Positions 1 to 11,860 of a DNA stretch of 64,000 nucleotides are shown here, piece by piece. Location: NCBI GenBank assembly GCA_030765045.1, contig CM060962.1:263847647-263911646 (forward strand). Direction: 5' to 3'. This stretch comes from Tenodera sinensis. Lineage: Eukaryota; Arthropoda; Insecta; Mantodea; Mantidae. Position numbers and translations under genes: made by a program. The notes under the pieces were generated by a model. It worked only from the letters and a program-made list of their open reading frames with translations. It made no database searches and had not been told where the DNA came from. Positions within the stretch are counted from its first letter, which is position 1. Each line of letters begins with the position of its first letter.

Positions 1-676
1 GTTTCGTGAATCCTCTTCAAATTGTAGACCTATGCTTCTTAACGCATCTGCTAGTATGGCTCTTATTTCATGTTGTCTGATGTGTCTTAAAAGCTCTTCG
101 TAGGGACACGAACCCAAGACGTGTGGCAACACCTGCAGTGGCTACCAACTTGGGATTTGCCAGGAATGCTTCTGGGAGGAGGAACATTAGCAGTCATTTT
201 CAGTAACCCTGAGTGGGTGCATAGCAGTTGAGCACATTAGCATTTGGGCAGATTAGCAATTGGGCACACACATAATTATCTAGACTTCAGGTGGTACACC
301 CTTTCAGGTAAGTGGAGGGAAGGAGGTTGTGTTTGCAGCTTCATTGTGAAGTGCCCTTTCAGTTTGTAATTCACGACATGGAACTCAGAAACCCTTTGCA
401 CTTTACAGTTGATGTTGGTGCGGCTTGGAAGATCTCGAGAAAACCAAATACCTAAGAAAAGCTCTCGAAGCTCTTGCTTATGTGTAAAAATTAAGCTAAA
501 CGACAAACTCCGTTTTGAACAAAAATACTTCCATCAGAATAAACTTATACGAAGATATTGAAGAGAAATGGCAAATTCTTGCAGAATGGGCTTATAAATA
601 AATAAAGGGGCAACTAGTCATTAAGAAAAAAGATCCCAATGACGAGTCCTTACAGAACGAAAGTAATATATTACAA
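1..676. other. unassigned AT-rich DNA
   Basis: I see no conserved coding signal, no tRNA-like box pair and no match to the repeat families defined elsewhere in the window. A short direct repetition of the phrase 'gcacattagcatttgggc' around positions 230-265 is the only local structure. Confidence 0.5.
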
Positions 677-972
<296 letters not shown>

Positions 973-1230
973 TGGCAACGAAAAGTCAAGGAGACACCCC
1001 TCTCCCCCCATCGTTTAGTTAAATTTGTACAACACAAACCGTCCACTGATGTGCAATGAAACCAGTTTATACCGACAATGGTGGTATAATTTAAATGATG
1101 AGAGAACAACTGCAGGTGTTAAATAATGTTAATAAATGCTGAATGAATGTTCATGGATATAATTTGTTTCAAATCGATTGAAATTTAAGGGCAGTCTACG
1201 TATATGGGAGTGTGCTAAAATTGAACCTTA

Positions 1231-1616
1231 GTAAGAAGAGAAAGTGTTGCGTTTCACCTCAAAATTCGTTTTAAAACACTGAATAAAAAACAGAAGTCTT
1301 AATAAAAGTTCCACGTGTATGTATATGTGTGAGCAGCATAGATAAAGACGTAAGGTTGATTAAATACCAAACTTCGAATTTAAGTTAGGTACTTCTCACC
1401 CGAAGATTAGATCTGAAGATTTTCAAGAAAATTTCCCCCACCTACATAAAAATATTCCCTGTTTTTTATTTGATCAAGCCGGTTTTTAAGATTATAATTG
1501 ATTTATATATATTTTAAATCTATGACAAATAAATTTGTAAAATAAATAATATATCAATTGCGAAATAAAATAAATCAAAACATGAACTTTATCCGAATAA
1601 TGTGTGTGAGAGCTTT

Positions 1617-1699
<83 letters not shown>

Positions 1700-1850
1700 A
1701 GTCCTTATTCTAATTGATACGAAATAGGGAAAAGCTTGCTCTACAAAAAATGTAGAATTTCTTAAAACAAGCATTTTATATTAAAGAATTATTCTGTGGC
1801 ATTAGTCACTTGAGAGATATGCCTTAGTGTTGGTTTCAGTGGTCAATGTT
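1231..1850 (+). mobile_element. element A copy A1 (diverged)
   Basis: Blocks follow the family order: a head block near 1231-1300, a region rich in GT near 1315-1335, the 'accaaactt' and 'gaagattttcaagaaaat' blocks near 1365-1430, then 'caaaaaatgtag' and 'gagatatgcctta' near 1743-1825. A (GT)n tract lies at 1617-1698, in the second half rather than at the usual internal site. Old and strongly diverged. Confidence 0.7.
1617..1698. repeat. (GT)n microsatellite
   Basis: About 80 bp of uninterrupted GT dinucleotide inside element A copy A1. Confidence 0.97.
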
Positions 1851-2630
1851 TTTTATGTGGTTAGTTGATATGCGTTTCTTTTTGAAAACTTATTTAAAAT
1901 ATAGGTATTATACTTACTATGATAATATAACCGTATATCCAATTAAAGGGAAAATTGAAGTTAAAAAGACTACATAAAGAACAAAAACTAATTTTCTTTG
2001 GTAATTTTCGCCATTTGGGCTCCCCTGAAATTTGCACCTGTAGAACGATTTATCTGAAATTCAGACAATACAGAAACACGTGCAGTAGAGGCATCAGTTT
2101 CTGCTCTCTAGGTAATTGCTTCAGCCTATCTGGTTTTGCTTGTCGCGACGTCACCATGTCCAAAGTGAAAGCTGGTGAAATCGAGTTACAACATAATCTG
2201 GTTTCTGAATTCCGAGGTCTCGGAAATTGTGCGGATCTGTGTTTCGTGCTGCAATGTCCTTCCTGACCACGAGAGTGACACAACTTGACTGACACTATGT
2301 TCACCTCAGTAATTTGATGAAATGTGCTTTCAGACACACAACTGCACAACATGAGTGTGGAGATATTAGCTTCAACTCTTTATTTCATTACTAAGTAATG
2401 TGAAATATACGTACTGGAGCCTAGTATGATTACAATAAACCCTTCAATAAAGTTAAAAAGAGGATGCGATGCATCATACAAATCTAAGCCTATGCAGCAC
2501 AGCTTATTGAAATGACTTTTTGACCCACTGTTCAAAAGCTATTCTTACAACAGCTCATTCCTGAACTCAATTCATGTTACTCAAGGTAAATATTCACAGA
2601 AATGATTTCATTATGCATCATATAGTAACT
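1851..2630. other. unassigned DNA with a 103-codon open frame
   Basis: A plus-strand frame (1955-2266) and an overlapping minus-strand frame (2050-2352) are open, but neither has a recognisable domain, codon bias or splice context. GC is slightly raised at 2080-2260. I do not call a gene. Confidence 0.4.
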
Positions 2631-2636
2631 GAACGA

Positions 2637-2740
2637 GAGCTAAAGTACAAGGCTTGTATTTGGGAGATCCTGGGTTCTATTCCTGGAACGGACCACTCTG
2701 GCATCGTTGGGCCAGTAAGTTTAAACATAGTGAGGCGGGA
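2637..2740 (+). mobile_element. tRNA-derived SINE head (S4-like)
   Basis: The segment 'tttgggagatcctgggttc' plus the following 'tattcctgg' is a Pol III B-box-like motif in the same setting as the S4 SINE heads (a bag of 'gaggtcctgggttcgattcc' variants). The 3' body is not clear, so it is a head-only or decayed copy. Confidence 0.55.
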
Positions 2741-4238
2741 ACATCCAACTTGCGTGACAAAGAAAAATCAGCCACTGAGTTAAACATCCACAATTTGACA
2801 GACTGGCTGAGGATGATTGTAGTAACTTCAGGAGAGAAATTGCATTTCACAAGAACGTGTAGGACACAGTATTGGTTTGATTGGTTATCGTAAGATTTGT
2901 GTAAGATGGGCACTCGGGATGCTCATGAAACGACGAATAGTGATATCATCAACACACTAATCATAAACGGGTTACCTTCTCTCTGCTATCAAGAATTCTA
3001 CCACACGTTGCTTAGATCCCACTGACCGAACGTCTGGGTAAGGTTTCATTCTTGACGCTGTTACAATACAGCTGTTTATTGCTAGTCTTCAACCAACTGG
3101 AAGTATAGAGGAGAGCCTACTGAACAATCCAGTGTCTAAGGTTGCCAACTATGAACAGCATCTGTCGATATCATTAAGTAGCCAAAAAAATCGCTAAAGC
3201 CTCCAAAAACAGCAAGGGTTCAAAGGGATTAGAGTTACAGCTTTACGTTATTTCTGGCGCATATTTATTCGCTGTCGGAGAGGATAACTGCAACATCGTC
3301 GTCGTAATTATCTTTCTGTTCTGCAGCTGCTAATTTTACTAGTTTTCCTTTCATTTAAACTCCTGAGGTCGAAGGCATTGCAGGGCAGGACCCATCGGTT
3401 GATTTAATGATATTTTACAGCACTAGTACGGATCTGTTTCAATTTGTATCAAATTCATGACCATGTATCTCGTGGCTTTCCACTCTAAAGAGAAAACTTT
3501 TTTCTTTTGCTAAATCATACGACTTAGAATTGAATTGTGCCTCAAAGTGTCACTGTTTTCCTGTATACTTCAGTTCGACAGTGTGGTTCTGATTGAACTG
3601 TTTCGGAATGGATGATCTTTACCCTAGTCACTCTTATAGCGCTCTCTGAAGTTTTACTTATATTATCTATAATCAGAATATTTAGAAGCAAATATCTTAC
3701 CCTTCACTCACGTATTGTTAATCACTTGTCACTTATACATATAATTGACTGAACATGCATACTGATGTATATCGCATGACTAAAGTGACTGCAATAATTG
3801 AAACTAAGTTCCAGTGTTCATTCAAAACTTTTTTGGCAACAATCATTTTTTTATAATAACATGGTAAGTACATATCGGAATCAGGAATGACATCCGGGAA
3901 AATTCACCTTTATTGCGTAATTTCTACTTACTTCTTACTGAACGGGCACTGTTCCTAATGCGATGCAGGTACGAATCATGAAATTCAATTCATGAATCAA
4001 GAGGGTTGAGATTTAAATCCTGTCTGTAACTATAGTAGGCATAAAATTTAATGACGGCTGATACCTGAGCATTACTATTCTATTTCCTGTCGTGCAAATA
4101 AATTTTGTGGGAACAAATGATATATCCCCGGCTTTGCAGTGTAATTTCACAGCGTGTTTAACTATAGGCCTCGCAGGCCTCCCATTGGATGTTGTACTGA
4201 GCTACCCGTCATTAAATTTGGTGTTAGCCATTGTGAAG
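2741..4238. other. unassigned DNA
   Basis: About 1.5 kb without a recognised repeat or coding signal; open frames are short and random-looking. Confidence 0.5.
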
Positions 4239-4252
4239 TTTGTACTAGTAGA

Positions 4253-4562
4253 TCCCTACCACGACAGCCCATCGCGGGCAAAAGGCTTACCGTCCGGCCG
4301 CTGCGTTTCCCACTTTTTCCTGCTACAGGCGTCACGAGTGGGTTACAGAACTGGAGGGTGGGACGTAGTCAGTACCCTGAGCCGGTAACGCGGCCTTCGC
4401 GACCTTCTTCCTCAATTGGCCCCTGTGAGACCTAATGAGGCTGAGTACATCCCGTGTCAGACCTACCAGTGGGAGAAAACTCCCCATGCCCGTACCGGAG
4501 ATTGAACCTGGGTCCTCCGTGCCAGAGGCGTGCGCGCTACCACTGCACTACGGAGGCGGTCA
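4253..4562 (-). mobile_element. tRNA-derived SINE, family S3
   Basis: On the minus strand it begins with a tRNA-like head whose B box reads GGTTCAATCTCC, followed by the family body (cagcctcatt..., ggcccc..., and a tail with cggccgg). It is flanked by a 14-bp duplication with one mismatch, TTTGTACTAGTAGA (4239-4252) and TTTGTACCAGTAGA (4563-4576). It groups with copies at 12.4 kb and 24.5 kb. Retroposed by a LINE and not a functional tRNA. Confidence 0.88.
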
Positions 4563-4689
4563 TTTGTACCAGTAGAAGAGTAGAATTGACAATTATAACC
4601 AACGTTTTACATATTGTAATTATATGGTCACAAATACACTAGAGAGCCCAACAATGAAGAACTTGAAGTTTCCTCATGTTTAACTCACA

Positions 4690-5640
4690 ATGTTATCTTA
4701 TTTGTCGCTAGATGTCACTAACATACAATCGAAAGTTGTTAGAAATAGCGACGAAGTCGCCAATTTATAGGGGACACAGCTTATTGGGATACCCCAAAAA
4801 ACAACTGTGACATTTTCCCCCCATTATGGCGCGGTCTGGTTATATTTGGTGGTGTTCCATCTGTTAGGTTGCATTAGTACCGCCAACAGTTCGTAAAATA
4901 TAACCATGGTAAAGCTACGGCCATAGTTGGTGTTATTGCATCCGTTGTGTTGCTACAGAAGCCCCAGTTTTTGAACTTGTTGCAGAGAAGCCAAGATTCT
5001 GTTTAGACGCCGTAGTAATTAATTCATCTGTGGACGCCTTTGTATTGCTCGTGTTTGCGTGATTTTGCCTTGAATTGTTTTAGAGCAGTATATAAAGTTA
5101 TAGTTACTATTGTTATTTTTGTGTTCGCAACACAGTAGTCCATTAAAGGTAAGGGTAAAGGTTACATAGAGACGGGGACACCTCGCTCACGTCGCCCTTC
5201 ACAGGTCTATTGTGGGTACCATCCCCAGGAGGCAGGGATGAACGAGGAAACCGAAGGAGCGCTATACGACTCGCAGCTAGACAGGCCCACCAGAGACGCG
5301 TGGCAGTCCCTAACCAGTGCAGTCCATTAAATATATATTAGGGTATTTAGTGTTCGGAAGTGATTTTATCCAAAAGTGTTATTGCAGAACAAGATTTGCC
5401 GAAGATGAGTAGGTTTGTGTGTTGTGTGGTAACGATGTTCAAGCAGCACTATCGCTTGAAAGCATGTTACTTAAACGCTGTAATATTTGAGGTTAGAAAT
5501 AATGTTTTTATTGTGTACGTTGGAAGTACTGCTTTTTCGGCAGTTTAGTGTAATGTCGACCAAATTGGACTCTTGGGAATCGCCGATAAACTGTTTTCCC
5601 TATAGCAACAGTTTCACATATCAGTGCTGACATCTGGTGA
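4690..5640 (+). mobile_element. possible decayed DNA transposon around an S4-derived insertion
   Basis: The two ends carry weakly inverted blocks with a shared AGATGTCA core (near 4711 and, inverted, near 5627). Inside, from about 5417, one frame reads CVLCGNDVQAALSLES, a zinc-knuckle-like CxxC start followed by a stop. An unrelated S4 tail segment with its own 11-bp duplication sits at 5148-5320. The case rests on the inverted ends and the CxxC frame; both are weak. Confidence 0.35.
5148..5320 (-). mobile_element. SINE-tail insertion related to the 3' end of S4
   Basis: Bounded by the perfect 11-bp duplication AGTCCATTAAA (5137-5147 and 5321-5331). The inverted sequence matches the tail of the 50.3-50.8 kb SINE (gggatggtasccacaatag..., gggcgaggtgtccc...). 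Only the 3' portion was inserted, as expected from 5' truncation during target-primed reverse transcription. Confidence 0.8.
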
Positions 5641-6464
5641 AGAGTTATTAAGGTGAATGCATTTCTTATCACTCAATCCCAGCATATTACGACTGATGGC
5701 TTATTCGGTTACTGGAGTACAGTCAAGCGGAAGATGAAGTGAGCCAAGCCATGTGACGAGTTTTTAATCAAATTCACATTTTCCAATACTTTTGTATCAA
5801 CATATACCTACGCAGTCCAATAAAATATGTTTGCAGCCACGGCTCATGTACGGGAGCTTGGAGCTCGTGTTTAATAAACATAGGACTTATCCCCGTTAAT
5901 CCGCTGCAGCCCCCGTCTCTATGTATTTCCCTTCGTTCTTTTTATTTTATGGTAGATGTGTATAACCAGTTAGGAGGGTCCGTGCGCGGTGGCGAATTCC
6001 CTGCATGGCAATGTACAACGGCCGTGGTGACAACGAAATGGACATGTTTTTTTAATAAGTTGGCCGTAAGCTGCTTCCTTTCGGTATGTGGAGGTCGCAC
6101 AACGGGTCGATTCGAAAGGGAATTGGTAGACAGCGAGAGGAATAATAAACAGAAATGTGGCAAACACCAGGAGTCGAATACAGTTCCTTTGTGTGTAAAC
6201 AGTAAACTCTCAAGTGAGAGGGAAATTATGTAAACTTGTTCAAGGCCTTTGAAAAGTTATAAAAGCTGACCTAACTAAGTTTACCATCCCTTAACAAGGT
6301 AACGTAACCGTTTACATTAATGTGGCAATTCACAAAACGAGAGAATCTAATACGTTCAAACATAAACACATCTGCTTTGCTGCCTTCATATGACCTTCTC
6401 AGATCACTATCGTTTATTTTAAATACTACAAACTATTCCTAGAAAAGTTTTTCTTTTTCTATCG
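5641..6464. other. unassigned DNA
   Basis: No family match. Short open frames on both strands at 5942-6233 overlap each other and show no domain. Confidence 0.45.
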
Positions 6465-7130
<666 letters not shown>

Positions 7131-7915
7131 TGGCACTGCTGGTCATATAGCGATCAGGGCTTATAGGATATAACTATCACTTAAGTTTACTGCACCTCAC
7201 ACCACTCGCGGCGAGTACCAGCAACAATAGAATGCGGTAGAGTGGGGTGTTTCGGGAGCATTTGCGAGCATTCTAACTGCCGGCTTGTTTACGGCAAGTT
7301 CAAGTGTATTTTTCCAGAGAATTCCCGGCGTTTTAAGTGAATTATAAAAGCGAGTAAATACGGACAATGAGTTAGGCTTAAAGTGAAGCAGTTCTAGTTT
7401 GTGCTAAGTGATCGTATCATCAAAACAGCTTTTGTCAGACAGAGAGAACTGAAAGACAGACAATGGTATGTGAAGGTTACAAGAAGACAGCACAGCAGTG
7501 AGTTGTAAGATCACAAAGAACTATAAATAGTGTTAACGACGGTAAAAGAGAACTGCGTTTTGTTCTTCACTTTTAGGAGAAAAATGAAGTGACAGAAAAA
7601 GTAACTGAACTTTGTTGTCTTTTGTCACAATAAGTAATAAAACCATTTCTACAAATGTCTATCTCAATTAACATGAATTGGATAGAAGAATAACCCTAGT
7701 GAACAACATGATCAGTACGAATACCATTTTGCCTCACATCTGCAAGTGAACCTTTGGATTTGTCACTGCATCTTTAAATATCCCAAGGCAAAACTGTACT
7801 TTGGCCTGCATTGCATTTTCTGACCTCATTTAGAAATCTTTAAGAATCCCCTCAAAAACAGATTGCACTGTTTAATGACAGGGCTATGAGCCTGTCACAT
7901 TTTGCCGTCCCCATC
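7131..7915. other. unassigned DNA
   Basis: No clear family match. Near 7620-7700 a weak resemblance to the last third of element A ('aagtaataaaaccatttctacaaatg') is visible but too short to call. Confidence 0.4.
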
Positions 7916-7920
7916 TCCTT

Positions 7921-8260
7921 TCAGGAGTGATCCGACATGACACGAAGATCAAATTTCTTGTACTGGAAATCGGGAAAGATGTTTCCAATGTGAGTGTGGG
8001 CTCCATCCTGCATGAACCTCAGTGTTTGCAAAGGGACACTGCCGCCAAGAGTTGAAGGATAAAACGGTTTCCCAACATTGTTTTGTGTCGGTCTTTGTTC
8101 ACGGTTTTATCGAAGAAAAATGGATCGATGATTCCAGGACCTATAATTGCTGGCCATCATCAATTAATGGACCGACAAGAAATTCCCAACTCAGCAAAAG
8201 CCCTGCTTGTTGATTCGTCGGGACTTCGAGTCAACACCACGCGAGGTTCCTAGATGTTTT
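7921..8260 (-). pseudogene. Tc1/mariner-like transposase pseudogene, internally deleted
   Basis: The minus strand from about 8150 reads AIIGPGIIDPFFF followed by a TVNKDRHKTMLGN-type segment. These are the conserved blocks just before the second catalytic aspartate of Tc1/mariner transposases. After a frameshift it reads RFMQDGAHTHIGN, the family's FQQDGA.pHtA block, and then stops at 7921-7923. Upstream, near 8160-8215, a frame reads AFAELGIS, like the second helix-turn-helix, placed directly next to the catalytic region, so the segment carrying the first aspartate seems deleted. The WPPRSPDLTP block is absent. Non-functional. Confidence 0.72.
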
Positions 8261-8665
8261 CAAGAGGTGCACGGTCGTTGTTTCACTAACAAAGAATGAG
8301 GTTCAATTGGTTGGAAAACTTGGTAAACTGTTTGCAAGCAGCCCACCTTGTACCAAATTTATCATAAAAACGTCTCCAGCGTGCTATTTGTTTCCACGAG
8401 AAACAAATCAACTTTCACCTTTTGCAGTAGCAGTCAACCCTCTTTTCTACACCATATAACGACCTGATCTGTCTGCGTAGCCGACTTGTGATGCGATCTA
8501 TGTTATTTTTCACAAAGCTCAGAATTCACTTGTTAAGTCTGAAGGTCGATTCTACAATATTACTCTTTCAATAAGCGGATTACATAGTGTGGTGTTTCGA
8601 GTGCAAACTTGTTGGCCGTAAAATTCTGTGTTCCTTCTAATGCATTTTCAATAGCGACAGACATT

Positions 8666-8816
8666 TAAAAAATCTGATGATTTGCACCCACATGACCTTC
8701 TCTACTCGCTTTTGTGCAAACTATTCTTACAAACGCTTATTCCTCTATCTACCCCATGTTAACCGCGATAAAACTTTACAGAAGTTATTTTATTGCTAAT
8801 TTTCTTGTAGGTATAA
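8666..8816 (-). mobile_element. element A terminal segment (minus part of chimera A3)
   Basis: Reads aatctgatgatttgcaccc, then acatgaccttctctactcgc, then the 'attcttacaaacgcttattcc' and 'ttgctaattttcttgtaggt' blocks. This is the reverse complement of the family's terminal about 150 bp. It changes orientation abruptly at about 8817. Confidence 0.8.
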
Positions 8817-8817
8817 G

Positions 8818-9105
8818 ATTTAATTTCTCAAAAATCGTTGTAGCGATTTGCTTAAAACATCGTACAGTTAAGACATTTGCATGACAAAATGGCATATTTA
8901 AGTTTATTGGAATAGCCTGTTAAGTTCTCTTCCTTCTGAAGGAGTATTTTTTAACTGGTAAATAATAAGAGTTAGTCAAGACCTCACTGTGGAAAAACTA
9001 TAGGTCTCGCTAAAGCACACCATTTATGCCAAATAACATTTCTTTTGTTGTTTATTGATTTTTTTCATGGTCATGGAAAGAGAACGGAATTTTAAAGCCA
9101 TTATA
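8818..9105 (+). mobile_element. element A internal segment (plus part of chimera A3)
   Basis: Reads forward through 'tttaatttctcaaaaatcg', 'gcatgacaaaatggcatat', 'ttttttaactggtaaat', 'tataggtctcgctaaagcac' and 'aaagagaacggaatttt', the plus-strand order of the family. Joined tail-to-inside to the preceding minus segment. Confidence 0.75.
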
Positions 9106-9161
9106 CCCCATTTGGGGCATAGGTACAGCCATGCAAAAAATGATAGAGCGCATTAGGAAAG

Positions 9162-9442
9162 CACGTCGTGTTGCAGCGCGGTATACACAAGTCGATATTT
9201 TAACAGACAGCATGAGTTTATTGATAGTTTATTACAAATGTTACCGTCTGTCAAACACACAAATAGCCTGTGTCTTGCATCGCCACTAGCATTTGTATTT
9301 ATTCCTGATAAAGAAAGGGGCGGTGTAGTAAACTGCCTATTTGCGTGTCCGGCATACGATAACATATGGAAGACACTATCAATATACTCAGCTGCATGTT
9401 GGAATTATCGACTTATGTAAACCGTGCTGCAAGACGACACGG
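9162..9442. mobile_element. palindromic MITE-like element (foldback), 281 bp
   Basis: The left half (CACGTCGTGTTGCAGCGCGG..., ACAAGTCGATA...) is mirrored by the right half in inverted order (...TATCGACTTATGT, CCGTGCTGCAAGACGACACGG), and the similarity continues inward almost to the centre near 9300. The near-identical short frames on both strands here (the two LSI..YRL peptides) are a by-product of the symmetry. It may end in a TTAGRAA-type duplication, but I am not sure of the ends. Confidence 0.8.
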
Positions 9443-9489
9443 AAGTTAGAAATATTCTACCCTCCTAATGTGCTCAATCATTTTTACAT

Positions 9490-9570
9490 GGCTTTACAAT
9501 ATGTCTGACTTCAGTACCGAACCCACTCCGTATCTCTCCTAACCCTATTCCTCCTATTAAAGCCATCACA
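9490..9570 (+). mobile_element. S4 SINE 3' tail fragment
   Basis: Matches the tail of the 37.7-38.3 kb SINE: 'tgacttcagtaccgaaccc' here against 'tggcttcagttccgaaccc' there, followed in both by 'ccgtatctctc' and a 'cctattcct' run. Confidence 0.65.
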
Positions 9571-9599
9571 GTAACCCACTCATAAAAGTTTTGGCTATT

Positions 9600-9765
9600 G
9601 CTTAAGCCTGTTTTAATCCCCTACAAATGGATATGCAATCAAAGCATTTCTTCCAATGTTATCTTGATGAATATGAATCAGTTAGAGGAGTATGGTCCCA
9701 TAATAATAATTTGTCGAAGAGTGGGTAGAGAAAGTCGTGTGAATGTAGCGTCATATTTTTAATTA
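9600..9765 (+). mobile_element. element A terminal fragment A4
   Basis: Ends in 'gtgggtagagaaagtcgtgt' then 'gaatgtagcgtcatattttt', the canonical 3' end of the family in plus orientation, preceded by degraded 'cccctacaaatgga' and 'cttgatgaatatgaatcag' blocks. Confidence 0.65.
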
Positions 9766-10514
9766 TCCGTTGCACTAGACTGACTAAAAATTAGGTAGTA
9801 GATTCCAGTCCTTGATCTCTTTACCGGCTATATTATGCATTTCAACAGAAATTCCAAATAAATAAGCATTTTTAAACTAATAAGCTTGCACTTTCAAAAA
9901 TGGGAGCGTAAGTTCATTATTTAGATTAGCAAGCAAAGCCATATAAAACACAACTAAACAAACAAATGCGTATGTCATTATTGTGTGTAAGCCATTTACA
10001 GTGAAGCGTATCTGATCTGTCATTTGTTTTGTTTGGATGTAACATCAACTGACGCAACTGTCAAACAACAATGATTAATATTAATGTATGTTGTACTGCA
10101 GCCCCTTCCCTAACATTCGCACGACAGCGGCGCACGAAATAAAAAAGAATACTGCCACTGTTATAGGAAACAGAAACATTGCAAATACATAACTCTAAAA
10201 TAAAAACCATATTTTGTAAAACGAAACAGCCACACGCTTATCCATTGTGTGCAGCTTGCTTCAACAATAATTTACGTGCATCCTCGTAAACTTGCGCCGA
10301 ATCGAGAAGCTACATACATGCCTTTTTCGAATAAATAGTATACGGTAGGAAACGCTTAGGAGTTGCACGGATATTAGGAAACTTTAAGGATCAAAAGAAA
10401 CCGGACTTCCTTTGGTAGGATGTTGACAATTAGGATAATACATGCTTATTTAAAAACGCCTGAATGTTTATATTTACCTGGCTTCAATTTTTACTATCCT
10501 TTCTACATATAATA
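9766..10514. other. unassigned AT-rich DNA
   Basis: No match to the repeats defined in this window and no coding signal. Confidence 0.45.
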
Positions 10515-11060
10515 GTTACTTATATGACTAGGTTATAATCTGACTGTGACACGAGCGCACTAATTTTTACGGGTGTCACAATGAAAATATTATACAAACA
10601 TTACGTGCAACGTTTTATGTAATTTTAACATTAAAACACCTAAAAAGAGTAAATCTGCTAAATAAAAATTTATAATGTACTAAATGTATGACATAATATG
10701 GTTACTAAGCAGATGTTTCATTTGTTTCAACCCTCATAGAGGAAACTGGAAGGTAATGATAAAACTATTGAACATGTAAATGTATTCTGCTTGAAAATTT
10801 GAACGAAGCCAAAAGTGATGAGTTTATTAACTGCAGAAGATCAAAAGGTATTTACGAAAAAGAATGTGAAGAAATGAAAAAGAAAAGACGATATCAGGCT
10901 TTCTTACAGGCACATTGGAGAAAATGATGATGTGGTGGCGGTAACGTCATTGGTGTCTTGTTGCCATGGTAATTACGCCATTCATTTTCTGGCACTGATG
11001 TAATTTCGCACAATTTATGCTATCATAATAAGATGTTTTAATACTAGGTTTGGATAAAGC
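10515..11060 (+). repeat. repeat C, copy 1
   Basis: Shares about 500 bp with the inverted segment 27252-27750. Common blocks include 'taggttataatctgactg', 'gtgacacgagcgcac', 'ggaaggtaatgataaaact', 'ttgttgccatggtaatta' and 'cattcattttctggcac'. A near-palindrome GTGACAC...GTGTCAC precedes the position where the other copy has an open frame. In this copy the ATG context is disrupted (a C is inserted), so the frame is lost. Confidence 0.8.
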
Positions 11061-11089
11061 ATTCTTGTTCCCTCCCATATGGAAGACTG

Positions 11090-11610
11090 GTATCCTCTAG
11101 GATTTACAAGCCAGTACCTAGGGTCAGACGCCTGTCGGGGAGCACGGGGACCTATGGACTGGACAGAGTGAACACCTGGAAGCGGGTGGTCGGGTGGTCA
11201 GTCAAGCACCTGGTATGAGAGTGGGGATATGAAATGTAGGCAAAACGGATGATTGAAGAGTTGACGATAGAATGAGTAGCGGGAGAAACTGGAGAACCTG
11301 GAATTAAAATTATTTTGTTGTTTAACGACGCTGTCAATTGCCAGGATCACATCAGCGTCACCGGTGTGCCGGAATTTTGTCCCGCAGGAGTTCTTTTACA
11401 TGCCAGTAAATGTACTGACATGGAGCTGTCGTTTTTAAGCACACTTAAAAACCATCGGCCTGGGCCGGGTTTGAACCCGCGACCTAGCGTCTAACCAACT
11501 GAGCCACCCAGACCGACGGAGAACCTGGAGAAAACCCACCCAGACACCACTCCGTCCACCACGAATATCACGGCCCGCCTTAGTGATAGGCAAACGGTCT
11601 AACCGCCTTT
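11090..11610 (-). mobile_element. SINE family S1b, interrupted by an S2 SINE
   Basis: Matches the 45.9-46.3 kb copy: 'cagtacctagggtcagacgc', 'cctatggac', 'tcaagcacctggtatgagag', then 'accacgaatatcacgg' and a tRNA-like head at the right end (minus strand). It is split at 11302/11518 by the S2 SINE below. Confidence 0.82.
11303..11517 (-). mobile_element. tRNA-derived SINE, family S2, nested in S1b
   Basis: The minus-strand head contains the B box GGGTTTGAACCCGGCCC-like arm and an A box from 'ggtggctcagttggttag'. The tail is 'gacagcgtcgttaaacaaca'. It is bounded by the perfect 12-bp duplication GGAGAACCTGGA (11291-11302 and 11518-11529), which lies inside the S1b body and proves the order of insertion. 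Confidence 0.93.
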
Positions 11611-11624
11611 CAGATCACTTAATA

Positions 11625-11860
11625 AAACAGTTCCGTTTGTGTTTGTCTGTGTGTCTGTTTGTTTCAATACCAAACCTACTAATTACATTCAACATCTTCC
11701 AAGGATGTGACATAAAGGTTTTCAAGAAAATCCCCCACCCAAAACTACTGTTTACATGAAAATGATTTCCAAAATTGTATATATTCTCAAAATGTCTCTA
11801 ACTCCTTTATTAAAGATCACACGTTTAACACATTTTCTGAGAAATAAGATATACTTTATT
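11625..11860 (+). mobile_element. element A fragment A5
   Basis: Contains 'gtctgtgtgtctgtttg', 'caataccaaacctac', 'cttccaaggatgtgac', 'ccccacccaaaactactgtt' and 'tctctaactc' in family order. Head and tail are missing. Confidence 0.75.
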
